A stretch of DNA of 64,000 nt from Bifidobacterium stellenboschense (GTDB taxonomy: Bacteria; Actinomycetota; Actinomycetes; Actinomycetales; Bifidobacteriaceae), in contig NZ_JGZP01000014.1 of the NCBI RefSeq assembly GCF_000741785.1, forward strand, positions 186,001 through 250,000, given 5' to 3'. Under the pieces are notes generated by a model. That model was given only the letters and a program-made list of their open reading frames with translations. It searched no databases and was not told the DNA's origin. Of the stretch, positions 1-13,199 are shown piece by piece (positions within the stretch are counted from its first letter, which is position 1; every line of letters starts with the position of its first letter). The translations under genes were made by a program, and so were the position numbers.

Positions 1-611
1 ATGCGGCGCAGGTCGGCTCGCACCTGAGCGACACGATCACGGTGAGCGGATTCCCCGACGGGCACGGCACGTTCGCCGGCGACGAGACCTACAGCATCGG
101 CGCCGACCAGCCAATCGCACAGGTGAGCGTCTGGTGGTCCGGCGACCCGGACGACCCCGCGAACGACGACGCATACGAGCCGAAAGGCGCCGAAGAGCCC
201 GCCGAGGACGCCAACCATCGGCTCATCGGAACATGGGAGTATCCGGCCGTCAACGGGCGGATACGCGTAGGCGCCGGCACACCCGACGCGCACGGGAACC
301 CGGTCGAAATCACGGCGGAGACCCACGGCTGGTACGTGTTCGTATGGAAATTCGCCGGCGACGACCGCGTCATGCCCGCCGCCAGCCGCTACGACGACAA
401 ATGGGAGCACACGCGCGTGACCATCGAGGAGCCGGAGGAGCCCGAGGAACCGTGCGAGCCGGAGGAGCCGTGCGAACCGGAGGAACCTTCCGAGCCGGAG
501 GAGCCGATGCCCGTGACCGGCGTGGACGTGGGACTCGTGTTCGGCGTGAGCATCTGCGCGCTCGCCGTCGGCGCATTCATGCTCGCGGTGATCCGGCGGC
601 GAAGCCTGTAG
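1..611 (+). CDS. C-terminal part of a sortase-anchored surface protein (5' truncated)
   Basis: The reading frame is open from base 3, so the gene begins before the window; the GTG at 42 is probably an internal valine. The visible ~200 residues comprise an extracellular domain rich in Asp, Gly and Pro, a spacer of repeated EPEEP units (some with Cys), the sortase signal MPVTG, a hydrophobic segment (VFGVSICALAVGAFMLAVI) and an RRR tail. Spacer, sorting signal, membrane segment and basic tail together are the standard cell-wall sorting arrangement. MPVTG departs from LPXTG at its first position. The function of the exported part is unknown; adhesion or carbohydrate contact is a guess from location only. 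Confidence 0.8.
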   Translation, partial: AAQVGSHLSDTITVSGFPDGHGTFAGDETYSIGADQPIAQVSVWWSGDPDDPANDDAYEPKGAEEPAEDANHRLIGTWEYPAVNGRIRVGAGTPDAHGNPVEITAETHGWYVFVWKFAGDDRVMPAASRYDDKWEHTRVTIEEPEEPEEPCEPEEPCEPEEPSEPEEPMPVTGVDVGLVFGVSICALAVGAFMLAVIRRRSL

Positions 612-622
612 GGCGTGCCGGC

Positions 623-820
623 GACCACCCCCAGTCGGCTACGCCGACAGCCCCCGCCGGCGGGGGCAGGAAATGGTCGCCCGCACCCCGCTGGCTCTCG
701 TTGGCGGGGGATGGCCGCTGGTTACCGCTGACTCTCGTTAGCGGGGCGGGGGATGGTTGACGGCGTCTCACTGGCTCCCGCTGGCGGGAGCTGTCATGCG
801 GAGCATGACTGAGGGTGGTC
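623..820. repeat. Cluster of REP-like palindromic elements
   Basis: Two good copies of a dispersed composite palindrome lie here, at 623-667 and 773-820, with degraded material between them. Each has one strong hairpin (arms like GCCCCCGCC/GGCGGGGGC or GCTCCCGC/GCGGGAGC), a smaller hairpin with a variable stem (GTCGG/CCGAC; GTCATG/CATGAC) and a flank reading TGGGGGTGGTC or GAGGGTGGTC. The stems differ but stay paired, which suggests structure is conserved. The elements sit between the surface-protein stop codon and the tRNA terminator. Confidence 0.75.
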
Positions 821-876
821 TAACCCATTTCCCCGTACGAAACACAGTCCTCAAAGGCCCCGGCCGGATATAATGA

Positions 877-911
877 AAAACGCTAGGAATCGTTGTGATT
901 CCTAGCGTTTT
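877..911 (-). terminator. Rho-independent terminator of the initiator tRNA
   Basis: A perfect 15-bp inverted repeat (877-891 with 897-911) has a 5-base loop. Read on the minus strand it starts five bases after the tRNA 3' end and is followed by a T-run, so it terminates the tRNA transcript. Confidence 0.9.
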
Positions 912-915
912 ATCG

Positions 916-992
916 TGGTAGCGGGGCATGGATTTGAACCATGGACCTCTGGGTTATGAGCCCAGCGAGCTACCGAGCTGCTCCACCCCGCG
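916..992 (-). tRNA. Initiator tRNA-fMet (CAT anticodon)
   Basis: The minus strand folds as a 77-nt tRNA with anticodon loop CTCATAA and an encoded CCA end. Two initiator marks are present: an unpaired first acceptor position (C1 against U72), and three consecutive G:C pairs (GGG/CCC) flanking the anticodon loop, which are needed for P-site entry. The T-arm reads GGTTCAAAT. It is transcribed away from metA, so the gap 993-1275 holds both promoters. Confidence 0.95.
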
Positions 993-1275
993 TCGGCTTG
1001 TCTGTGCGACAGCTCTATCTAAGATACCGGCGAATCGGAATACGTCAAATCGTGGGCGCGTCGGCGTGTCGGGAAGCCCGGTGGGCCTTCCGGCATGGCG
1101 AGCAGCGATAGCGTCGCGAGCGTCGCAGTGGGGAAACGCATGTGTCGCAAGGCGTATTCCGTTTCCCTGCAAGCGTGGGGACTATGCGTGGTCTGATAAT
1201 CCGCGATAAGAAAGAAGTATGGCGCGGGGGAGCCGGCGACGTGCGGCAAATCCGCGTTGCGGCCATAATGAAGAC

Positions 1276-2310
1276 ATGCCTATCAAGATTCCCAGCGGCC
1301 TGCCGGCCAGAGCCATCCTCGACTCGGAGCGCATCTTCGCGCTCGAGAAGCCCGAGGCGGAGCGTCAACGCGTCCGCCCGCTCAAGCTGGTGATCCTGAA
1401 CCTCATGCCCAAGAAGATCGAGACGGAGACCCAGCTGCTGCGTCTCATCTCGAAATCCCCGCTGCAGGTCGAGGTCGACTTCATGAAGACCTCGACGCAC
1501 GAGTCCACGCACGTGTCGGCCGACCATCTGCTCAAGTTCTACGAGAACCTCGACGCGTTCGCCGACAACTACTATGACGGCTTCGTCGTCACCGGCGCGC
1601 CGGTCGAGCACATGCCGTTCGAGGAGGTGGACTACTGGGAGGAGTTCAAGACGATCCTCGACTGGGCGTCCACGCACGTGTTCTCCACCATGTACCTGTG
1701 CTGGGGCGCGATGGGCGCGCTCTACCAGCGCTACGGCGTGCGCAAGGTCGACTACGCCGAGAAGGTGTTCGGCGTGTTCCCGCAGTATCTGCAGGACGAA
1801 TACTGCTTCCTGACGAACGGCTTCGACGAGATCGCGCTGCAGCCGCACTCCCGTCTCGCCGGCGTCGACGAGCGCGACGTGCGCGCCAACCCGGATCTGC
1901 AGATCCTCACATGGGGACCGGAGTCGGGGCCGGGGCTCATCGCCACGCGCGACTTCTCCGAGGTGTTCGCGCTCGGGCATTGGGAGTACGGCAAGTACAC
2001 GCTCGCCGAGGAGTACGAGCGCGACATGGCGAAGGGCATGAGCAACGTGCCGTTCCCGAAGAACTACTTCCCGCACGACGACCCGTCGATCGAGCCGCTG
2101 TTCGCGTGGCGCGCGCACGCGAACCTGCTGTGGCGCAACTGGCTCAACTGGGTGTACCAGACCACGCCGTACGACCTGACGGAGGTGCCGCAGCTGCGTG
2201 CCGAGAAGCGCCTCGGCACGGACCGGTCGATCCGTCATGAGCCGGGAGGGCCGCGCAAGGACGGGTTCGCGCCGTTCGCGCACGACGGCTACGGCGTGAT
2301 CCGGGGCTGA
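1276..2310 (+). CDS. metA: Homoserine O-acyltransferase, predicted acetyl-CoA type
   Basis: This MetA-family enzyme (344 aa) acylates L-homoserine, the first committed step of methionine synthesis. The ATG at 1276 gives the standard N-terminus MPIKIPSGLPAR; longer frames upstream lack family similarity. With this start the catalytic Cys is residue 142 (MYLCWGAMG), and the catalytic His and Glu lie in GHWEYGK. Residue 111 is Glu (TGAPVEHMPF). In this family Glu-111 goes with acetyl-CoA and Gly-111, as in E. coli, with succinyl-CoA. The succinyltransferase label that similarity searches often give is therefore probably wrong here. I found no riboswitch-like element upstream. Confidence 0.93.
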   Translation: MPIKIPSGLPARAILDSERIFALEKPEAERQRVRPLKLVILNLMPKKIETETQLLRLISKSPLQVEVDFMKTSTHESTHVSADHLLKFYENLDAFADNYYDGFVVTGAPVEHMPFEEVDYWEEFKTILDWASTHVFSTMYLCWGAMGALYQRYGVRKVDYAEKVFGVFPQYLQDEYCFLTNGFDEIALQPHSRLAGVDERDVRANPDLQILTWGPESGPGLIATRDFSEVFALGHWEYGKYTLAEEYERDMAKGMSNVPFPKNYFPHDDPSIEPLFAWRAHANLLWRNWLNWVYQTTPYDLTEVPQLRAEKRLGTDRSIRHEPGGPRKDGFAPFAHDGYGVIRG

Positions 2311-3818
<1,508 letters not shown>

Positions 3819-3869
3819 TCGATAGCCCATCCGAAACGAATCCCAAGGACATGAAAGGAGGAAGACGTT

Positions 3870-4391
3870 ATGGTGACTGAAGCAGCAAACGGTGTCTCGC
3901 TGTTCCTGCCGGAAACCTACGACGTGGTGTGGTCGCTGATCATCCTCGTCATCGTCGCCGTATTCTTCTACAAGTTCTTCCTGCCGAAGTTCCAGGCCGT
4001 GTTCGATGAGCGCGCCGCCAAGATCGAAGGCGGCATCGCCAAGGCCGAGCAGGCCCAGAAGGACGCCAACGCCGCCAAGGCCAAGTACGAGGCCCAGATG
4101 AGCGAGGCCCGCGTCGAGGCCGCGAAGATTCGCGACGACGCGCGTGCGGAAGCCTCCCACATCGTCGCCGACGCGCGCACCCGCGCCGAGGCCGATGCGG
4201 CGCAGATCACCGCCAACGCCCAGCGTTCCCTCGAATCGCAGCAGCAGCAGGCCCTCGTCTCCCTCAAGGGGGAGGTCGGCACGCTCGCCACCGCGCTGGC
4301 CGGCAAGATCCTCGGCGCCAAGCTCGAGGACAAGGACGTGCAGTCGTCGATGATCGATTCGATGCTCGACGATCTGGACGCCAAGAAGTGA
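3870..4391 (+). CDS. atpF: ATP synthase Fo subunit b
   Basis: A 173-residue peripheral stalk subunit. One N-terminal membrane helix (about residues 19-38, WSLIILVIVAVFFYKFFLP) is followed by a long charged coiled coil rich in Ala, Glu, Lys and Gln, which dimerises and holds subunit delta at the top of F1. AAAGGAGG precedes the ATG. It lies 51 bases after atpE and 28 bases before atpH, consistent with a single transcript. Confidence 0.95.
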   Translation: MVTEAANGVSLFLPETYDVVWSLIILVIVAVFFYKFFLPKFQAVFDERAAKIEGGIAKAEQAQKDANAAKAKYEAQMSEARVEAAKIRDDARAEASHIVADARTRAEADAAQITANAQRSLESQQQQALVSLKGEVGTLATALAGKILGAKLEDKDVQSSMIDSMLDDLDAKK

Positions 4392-4419
4392 ACATCCGCA
4401 ACGAGAAAGGGAGGTGACC

Positions 4420-5250
4420 ATGCGAGGAGAGGCATCTCGTATTGCAGACCGCGAGTCGCGTGATTCGCTGGCCCCGAAGCTTCGCGACACCCGTGAGGAC
4501 GCGTGGCGGATCGGCAACGAACTGTTCACGATCACCCGTGTGCTGGATGACAACATCGCGCTCGAACGTGCGCTGACCGACCCGTCCCGCCCGGTCGCCG
4601 ACAAGGTGGCCGTGCTCAAGGAGATCGTCGGCGACCGCGTGCATCCGATGACGATGGAGATCCTGACCGATCTGGTCGGTCGCACGTGGAGCAAGGCCCG
4701 CCACATCGCGAACGCCGTCGAGGACTTCGGCGTCGACGCGATGATGTACTACGCGGACGCCACCGGAGCGACGCTCAAGGTGTCCATCGAACTGTCGCAG
4801 CTGAACTCGGCGCTGCTGACTCTGCCGGTCGTGCGTGCCAAGCTGTACGACGATCAGGCCACGAGCCAGATGCGCGTCGCGCTGTTCCGCCAGCTGTTCG
4901 GCGGCAAGGGCCTCAACAAGGTCACGATGCGTCTCGCCGAGCACGCCACGTGCAACCTGCGTCGCCGCCGCTACCTGGAGACCATCCAGTGGCTGATCAA
5001 CAAGTTCTCCCGCCACATGGGCGAGTCGATGGTCACCGTGACCACCGCCACCCCGCTGGTGAAGGAGCAGATCCTGCGACTGGTGAAGATCTACACGGCG
5101 AAGGTCGGACGCCCGGTGCACATCAACGCCGTGGTCGACCCGTCCGTGCTGGGCGGCATGCGCATCCAGGTCGGCGACGAGGTCACGGACAACACCGTGG
5201 TCGCGCAGCTCGAACATCTCCACCGCACGGTGAAGGCCGGCACGAACTGA
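4420..5250 (+). CDS. atpH: ATP synthase F1 subunit delta
   Basis: The OSCP-type delta subunit links stalk b to the alpha3beta3 head. At 276 aa it has the long actinobacterial form; E. coli delta is about 177 aa. The conserved C-terminal region carries VGRPVHINAVVDPSVLGGM and IQVGDEVTDNTV. A GTG six bases upstream is in frame, but it lies inside the Shine-Dalgarno sequence GGGAGGTGA, so the ATG at 4420 is chosen. Confidence 0.93.
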   Translation: MRGEASRIADRESRDSLAPKLRDTREDAWRIGNELFTITRVLDDNIALERALTDPSRPVADKVAVLKEIVGDRVHPMTMEILTDLVGRTWSKARHIANAVEDFGVDAMMYYADATGATLKVSIELSQLNSALLTLPVVRAKLYDDQATSQMRVALFRQLFGGKGLNKVTMRLAEHATCNLRRRRYLETIQWLINKFSRHMGESMVTVTTATPLVKEQILRLVKIYTAKVGRPVHINAVVDPSVLGGMRIQVGDEVTDNTVVAQLEHLHRTVKAGTN

Positions 5251-5358
5251 ACACGCCACGTGCGTCGGGATGGGGCCCTTCCCCTTCCGCAAGCGCCGCG
5301 CGGCTGAATACACAAGCAAAGACTTGCACTGAACAATGAACCAAATGAAGGAGTGATC

Positions 5359-6987
<1,629 letters not shown>

Positions 6988-6990
6988 GCC

Positions 6991-7911
6991 ATGGGCTCGC
7001 AACTCGCATTGAAATCACGCATCCACTCCACCGAGTCGTTGGAGAAGATCTTCAACGCCCAGGAGATGATCGCGTCTTCGCACATCGCCAAGGCCCGTGA
7101 CGTCGCCTTGAACGCGAAGCCGTACACCGATGCGATTTTCGATGCCGTGCAAGCGTTGGTGGCACACACCCATATCACGCATCCGATCGCGGTGAAGGAC
7201 GAGAACAACCCGCGCGTGGCCGTTCTCGCCCTCACCTCGGATCGTGGCATGGCCGGCCCGTACACCTCTTCGATCATCCGCGAGACCGAGTCGCTGCTGG
7301 CTCGTCTCGAGGATGCCGGCAAGAAGCCGGAGCTGTTCGTGTACGGGCGTCGCGGTTCGACGTACTACAAGTACCGCAACCGCGACGTCGCGGCCACATG
7401 GGAGGGCGACACCGACCAGCCCGGCGTGGAAATCGCTGAGACGATCTCCAACGCTCTGATGGACGCCTACATGAAGCCGGCGGACCAGGGCGGAGTCTCC
7501 GAACTCTACATCGTCTACACCGAGTTCATCAACATGGTGGTCCAGAAGGTTCGCGTGCTGCGCATGCTGCCCGTCGAGATCGTGGGCGCGCCGACGGCGC
7601 GCGCGTCCGAGGAGGAGTCCTCCGATTCGGACGACATCTCGCCGCTGTACGCCTTCGAACCGAGCCTGGACGAGGTGCTGGATGCGATTCTGCCGAAGTA
7701 CATCCAGTCCCGCATCCACGAGTGCCTGCTGACCGCCGCCGCCTCCGAGACGGCGAGCCGCCAGAACGCCATGCACACGGCTACGGACAACGCACGCAAT
7801 CTGATCGACGACCTCACGCGCAAGCTCAACGCCTCGCGTCAGGCCTCGATCACGCAGGAACTTACCGAGATCATCGGCAGCGCCGACGCGCTGAATACAA
7901 AGGAAGAGTAG
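6991..7911 (+). CDS. atpG: ATP synthase F1 subunit gamma
   Basis: The central rotor shaft of F1 (306 aa). The N-terminal helix carries the family pattern (LKSRIHSTESLEKIFNAQEM). The central domain has ALTSDRGMAGPYTSSI, and the C-terminal helix has the expected pattern ending near LTEIIGSADALN. The acidic insert ASEEESSDSDD (about residues 204-214) is typical of loops that vary between species. It begins 3 bases after atpA and ends 9 bases before atpD. Confidence 0.95.
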   Translation: MGSQLALKSRIHSTESLEKIFNAQEMIASSHIAKARDVALNAKPYTDAIFDAVQALVAHTHITHPIAVKDENNPRVAVLALTSDRGMAGPYTSSIIRETESLLARLEDAGKKPELFVYGRRGSTYYKYRNRDVAATWEGDTDQPGVEIAETISNALMDAYMKPADQGGVSELYIVYTEFINMVVQKVRVLRMLPVEIVGAPTARASEEESSDSDDISPLYAFEPSLDEVLDAILPKYIQSRIHECLLTAAASETASRQNAMHTATDNARNLIDDLTRKLNASRQASITQELTEIIGSADALNTKEE

Positions 7912-9407
<1,496 letters not shown>

Positions 9408-9408
<1 letters not shown>

Positions 9409-9704
9409 TGGCAGGATCGGAAAAGACCACGATGAAGGTGAACATCGTCGCGGCCGACCACCCCGTGTGGCACGGCGAGGCGAAAAGCGTGACCATCCCC
9501 GCCTCCGAAGGCGGCATGGGCATCCTGCCGAACCATGAGCCGGTGCTCACGGTCATCAAGCAGGGTACGCTCACTGTGGTCGAGCCCGACGATGCCCGTC
9601 ACACGTTCGAGGTGACCGACGGATTCATCTCCTTCGACTCGAACAAGCTGACCGTCGCGGTCGAACGCGGCCACGACGTGCAGTACTCCGGTCCCGAGCA
9701 GTGA
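9408..9704 (+). CDS. atpC: ATP synthase F1 subunit epsilon
   Basis: Last gene of the ATP synthase operon (98 aa). Epsilon couples the c-ring to gamma and can inhibit ATP hydrolysis. The N-terminal beta-sandwich is complete (KVNIVAADHPVWHGEAKSV, PASEGGMGILPNHEPVL). The C-terminal helical hairpin found in E. coli is nearly absent, as in other short actinobacterial forms, so helix-based inhibition is unlikely. The start overlaps the atpD stop (TGATG). Confidence 0.93.
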
Positions 9705-9750
9705 GTTCGGAGACTATTCGCCTCCGCTGATTCGCTGATTCGGCATCGCG

Positions 9751-9792
9751 AAGCCCTCTTCAGGATTCAAGGAATCCCGAAGAGGGCTTTTT
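9751..9792 (+). terminator. Terminator of the atp operon
   Basis: AAGCCCTCTTC (9751-9761) pairs with GAAGAGGGCTT (9779-9789), followed by a T-run. Smaller internal pairing (GGATTC/GAATCC) extends the stem. It lies 46 bases after the atpC stop. Confidence 0.9.
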
Positions 9793-9795
9793 CGT

Positions 9796-9883
9796 CCCAT
9801 GGTGCGGCAACACACCTTCTCCATATCCCCGGAATCATGCGGTTTTCGGCGACCGCACCATGGGAGTTTTACCGCACCATGGG
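9796..9883. promoter_or_regulatory. Three copies of CCGCACCATGGG upstream of nucS
   Basis: The 12-mer CCGCACCATGGG occurs at 9853-9864 and 9872-9883 as direct repeats 19 bp apart, and in reverse complement at 9796-9807. It lies between the atp terminator and nucS. Exact repetition of a partly palindromic 12-mer (core CCATGG) in a short promoter region suggests a transcription-factor site controlling nucS. The factor is unknown. Confidence 0.5.
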
Positions 9884-9941
9884 AATTGCGCCGGGGAGAT
9901 GGACAAGGTGGGATAGGGAGGATACGGTACAGTGAGCCGTT

Positions 9942-10670
9942 ATGCGCATTCTTGTGGCCGACTGCTCGGCGGAATACTCCGGACGACTTAATGCATCCCT
10001 GCCGTTCGCCAGGCGCGTCCTGCTCATCAAGGCGGACAACAGCCTGCTGATCTTCTCCGAACTCGGCTCGTACAAGCCGCTGAACTGGATGACCGCCCCC
10101 TGCACGATCCGCGAGATCGTCCCGGATACGGGGGTAAGGGACGGCGATGACATCACCGACGGCGAGCATGACGGGCCCGTGCCGCAGAAGGTGCTGCGCG
10201 TCACGGCGGACAAGTCGTCGGACATCCTTGAAGTCACGCTGTACCACGTGTATTCGGACGAAAGCTATGATCTGGGCGTCGACCCCGGTCTCGTCAAGGA
10301 CGGCGTCGAGGATCATCTGCAGCGGTATCTCGCCGAACAGATCCACCGCATCGGCGAAGGCGCGAAACTCGTGCGCCGTGAATACCCGACCGCCATCGGC
10401 CCGGTCGACATCATGGCGCTGAACGCGGACGGCGAACACGTCGCCATCGAAATCAAACGCCACGGCGGCATCGACGGCGTCGAACAGCTCACCCGATACT
10501 GCGAACTGCTGAACCGCGACCCGCTGCTCGCCCCCGTGCACGGCATCTTCGCCGCGCAGACCATCACCCCGCAGGCGCGAGTCCTCGCCGAAGACCGCGG
10601 CTTCCGCTGCCTGATCCTCGACTACGAGGAGATGAAGGGTACCGAAGACGACTCCCTGCGCCTGTTCTGA
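9942..10670 (+). CDS. nucS: Mismatch-specific endonuclease NucS/EndoMS
   Basis: NucS (242 aa) is the core of the non-canonical mismatch repair of actinobacteria that lack MutS/MutL. It cuts both strands at mismatches. An N-terminal dimerisation domain is followed by a RecB-like nuclease with Asp-156 (GPVDIMAL), Glu-170 and Lys-172 (IEIKRHGG), the expected PD-(D/E)XK residues. The C-terminus DDSLRLF is a clamp-binding tail, expected to engage the DNA polymerase sliding clamp. Position just after the atp operon is typical of bifidobacteria. Confidence 0.94.
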   Translation: MRILVADCSAEYSGRLNASLPFARRVLLIKADNSLLIFSELGSYKPLNWMTAPCTIREIVPDTGVRDGDDITDGEHDGPVPQKVLRVTADKSSDILEVTLYHVYSDESYDLGVDPGLVKDGVEDHLQRYLAEQIHRIGEGAKLVRREYPTAIGPVDIMALNADGEHVAIEIKRHGGIDGVEQLTRYCELLNRDPLLAPVHGIFAAQTITPQARVLAEDRGFRCLILDYEEMKGTEDDSLRLF

Positions 10671-10798
10671 CCACGCCGTGATGGCGCGTCGGCGGCGTTG
10701 CTCCTCGGTCGACGTGCCTTCGCACGCCTTCCCTCGGTGCGCCTTGCCGCCACGCGCATCGCGGACGGTGGCGCGTCACGGCCCGGTTCCAACACGAA

Positions 10799-10922
10799 GC
10801 CCCCCTCTGACGAGGGGGCTGTCCGCGGAGCGGACTGGGGGAGAGATATCGTGAACCGTCACGTTCCAGCTATCTCTCCCCCAGCCTCACTCCGTTCGGC
10901 AGCCCCCTCATCAGAGGGGGCC
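10799..10922. repeat. Head-to-head pair of REP-like palindromes
   Basis: Two copies of the dispersed palindrome face each other (10799-10850 and 10868-10922), giving a long imperfect inverted repeat around GGGGGAGAGATA and its complement. The hairpins read CCCCTCTGACGAGGGG and GTCCGCGGAGCGGAC on the left, with a matching inverted set on the right. It lies between the convergent nucS and FKBP genes and may also act as a two-way transcription stop. Confidence 0.75.
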
Positions 10923-10954
10923 GACACGTGGAATGCGACCTCGCTATCCTCCGA

Positions 10955-11941
10955 TCAGTAGGCGCCGAGGATATCGATGACGAAGACGAGGGTCGAATTC
11001 GCGGGAATCGACCCTTGGGCGGTCGAACCATACGCCTTGTCCGGCGGGATGATGAGCAGCACCTGCGAGCCGACGGTCTGGCCGCGCAGACCCTCCTGCC
11101 AGCCGGTAATCACCTGATGCTGGCCGTTCGTCGAATCGCTGTACAGGTCCGCGTCGAGCGTCGTGTTCTTCGTCCACGAGGAGTCGAACTGCGTGCCGTC
11201 GGTCAGCCAGCCCGTGTACTTGACCACGGCGGTGTTGTTCTCGGTGAGCTCCTTGCCCTTGCCCTTGACGAGCGTCTGCACGACCAGAGAATCCACGGAG
11301 CCTTGGCCGTTCATGTCGATGGACGGCTTGCCGTTCTTCGCGCGAGTCACCTTCGGCAGGTTCGCCGGCACGTCGGTCACCACGTCGCCGGTGGCCTTGG
11401 TCAGATCCTTGGAACGGGAGACGAGCGTGTAGGCGAGCAGGTAGGACGTGCCGGAGCTGTTCGAGTCGTTGACGCCGAACACGATCGTCGAGTTGAGCTT
11501 CAGGCCCACCATCTTCGTGTACGGCGGAATCTGCTTGAGATTCGAGTCGGACAGCTGAATCGAGCAGTCGGGCGTGTTCTTCTCCCACGAGCTCATCAGC
11601 TCGGAGCCGTCCTTCGCGTTGACCGCGATGCCCTGGGCGCACACGCGGTCGCCCTTCTCGATGGTTTCGCCGTTGCCCTGCTGCACGACCGCATACGTGT
11701 TGTTCTGCACGGTCATCGGCGTCTTGAACTTGAGGGTCGGCTTCGAGCCGAGGTCGCCGGTCGCGGTCACGCCCGCGATCTGGTCCATCTTCGTCGACGA
11801 GGAGCTGGAGGAACCGGAGGACTTCGAGGAGTCCTTCGAATCGGAGTTCGAGCCGCCGCATGCGGCGAGCGTCGCGCACATGGCCAGCGAGCAGACGGCG
11901 GCCAGTGCGGTGCGGATAACGGAATGGGAAGTGTTGCGCAT
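10955..11941 (-). CDS. FKBP-type peptidyl-prolyl isomerase, lipoprotein
   Basis: A 328-residue exported protein. The start at 11941 gives a lipoprotein signal peptide ending in LAAC (about residues 24-27), followed by a Ser-rich linker. The C-terminal ~110 residues form an FKBP domain: AVVKYTGWLTDGTQFDSSW, VITGWQEGL, GSQVLLIIPPDKAYG and STLVFVIDILGAY. The middle region (about 50-215) looks like a second, diverged FKBP-like module (KGDRVCAQGIAVNAKDGSEL). It probably assists folding of exported proteins at the outer membrane face. The open frame extends far upstream but without a signal sequence there. Confidence 0.88.
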   Translation of the reverse strand: MRNTSHSVIRTALAAVCSLAMCATLAACGGSNSDSKDSSKSSGSSSSSSTKMDQIAGVTATGDLGSKPTLKFKTPMTVQNNTYAVVQQGNGETIEKGDRVCAQGIAVNAKDGSELMSSWEKNTPDCSIQLSDSNLKQIPPYTKMVGLKLNSTIVFGVNDSNSSGTSYLLAYTLVSRSKDLTKATGDVVTDVPANLPKVTRAKNGKPSIDMNGQGSVDSLVVQTLVKGKGKELTENNTAVVKYTGWLTDGTQFDSSWTKNTTLDADLYSDSTNGQHQVITGWQEGLRGQTVGSQVLLIIPPDKAYGSTAQGSIPANSTLVFVIDILGAY

Positions 11942-12023
11942 GGGCACCACCCTAGCCGTCAACCGCGATTTTGCCGTCGCTCCCACCGGACTTTCAGGCC
12001 CGGATTGTAGAATGGTGGTCATT

Positions 12024-13199
12024 ATGAGTGTTGAGGAATCCAAGAACGGAAGCGAGCGCGCGGACGGAGCCGAACGCAAGGGCGGCCGTAGCCCGCGCGA
12101 TCGTCGCCGCGCCACGATCATGCGCGGTGTCGTCACGCCGCTCGTCGGCCTGCTGGCCGTCGCGGCGATCGTCGTCGGCGTGCTGAACGCCACGATCTGG
12201 CAACCGAGTCGCATCATCACCGCCGATGCGAAGGTGAACGGCTCACGGTACATCGTCACCGACCCGAATGTGCTGGGGCTGGTCGACAGCGTCGTGGAGA
12301 TGAACGTGGACGCGGGCGGCAATGGTGACGTGTGCATCGCCGTCACGTCGTCGAAGGACGCGTCCGGCTGGCTGTCCGGTTCGTCGTATACGCGGCTGAC
12401 CGGATTGTCCGACTGGTCGACGTTGTCGACGCAGAAGGCGTCCGGCGGCCAGGACGAGGGCGCTTCGGGTGATGCTTCCGGTGATTCGTCCGATGCCGAC
12501 GGAGCGTCCGCGGATGTCGCATTCAAGGACTCCGACATGTGGCGTTCCGTCAAATGCGGCAAGGGCGAGGTGTCGATGAAGGCGACGCAGGCCACCTCCA
12601 CGGACGTTGCGATCGTTGATCTCGGCGAGAAGAGCGGTGCCGCCGACGTGTCGTTCACGTGGACGCGCCAGACGCTGCCCGACTATGCGACGCCGCTGTA
12701 CTTCGTCGGCGGACTGCTCGTCGTGCTCGCCGTGTTCACCGCCACCGTCTTCGCGATGCCGCCGCACAAGCGTCGCAAGCGCCACGTCGAAAGCGCTCCG
12801 GTCGAACCCGAGGAGGAGGTGTCGTTCGGCGCCGCCGTCGCCGGCAGTTTCGGCATCAGCCCGAGCTACGAGCCGAAGACGAAGCGCGGCGGCCGTCGCC
12901 GTCGCCACGCCGTCGGCGCCGATACGGGCACGATGGAGCCGATCAAGGTGGAGTCGCCGGTCGTCGTCGATCCGTCGTCGCGCAATCTCGTCGCCGACGC
13001 GGCTGGCGTGACCGGTGCCGCCGCCGCGCCGGAACCGGCCGCGGCGCCGCAGCCGTCCGTCAACGACGAGGCGACGTCCGTGATCTCGCCGGACGAGCTG
13101 CAGGCGTATTTCGCGCGTCTCGCGCAGGAGGTCGGCGACGGCGATACGACATCCGTCGGCGGAACCGCGAACGACACGAACGAGGAGGACAACCGATGA
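12024..13199 (+). CDS. Two-pass membrane protein of unknown function
   Basis: A 391-residue protein I cannot assign to a named family. A basic cytoplasmic head is followed by a first membrane helix (about 36-58, VVTPLVGLLAVAAIVVGVL). An extracellular domain with two Cys residues comes next, including an acidic low-complexity loop (GASGDASGDSSDADGAS). A second helix (about 229-249, YFVGGLLVVLAVFTATVFAM) precedes a long cytoplasmic tail rich in Arg, Ala and Pro. TAGAAT at 12007-12012 lies so close that the message may be nearly leaderless; an in-frame ATG at 12012 is an alternative start. Its stop overlaps the next gene (ATGA), so both probably act in one envelope process. Confidence 0.7.
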   Translation: MSVEESKNGSERADGAERKGGRSPRDRRRATIMRGVVTPLVGLLAVAAIVVGVLNATIWQPSRIITADAKVNGSRYIVTDPNVLGLVDSVVEMNVDAGGNGDVCIAVTSSKDASGWLSGSSYTRLTGLSDWSTLSTQKASGGQDEGASGDASGDSSDADGASADVAFKDSDMWRSVKCGKGEVSMKATQATSTDVAIVDLGEKSGAADVSFTWTRQTLPDYATPLYFVGGLLVVLAVFTATVFAMPPHKRRKRHVESAPVEPEEEVSFGAAVAGSFGISPSYEPKTKRGGRRRRHAVGADTGTMEPIKVESPVVVDPSSRNLVADAAGVTGAAAAPEPAAAPQPSVNDEATSVISPDELQAYFARLAQEVGDGDTTSVGGTANDTNEEDNR

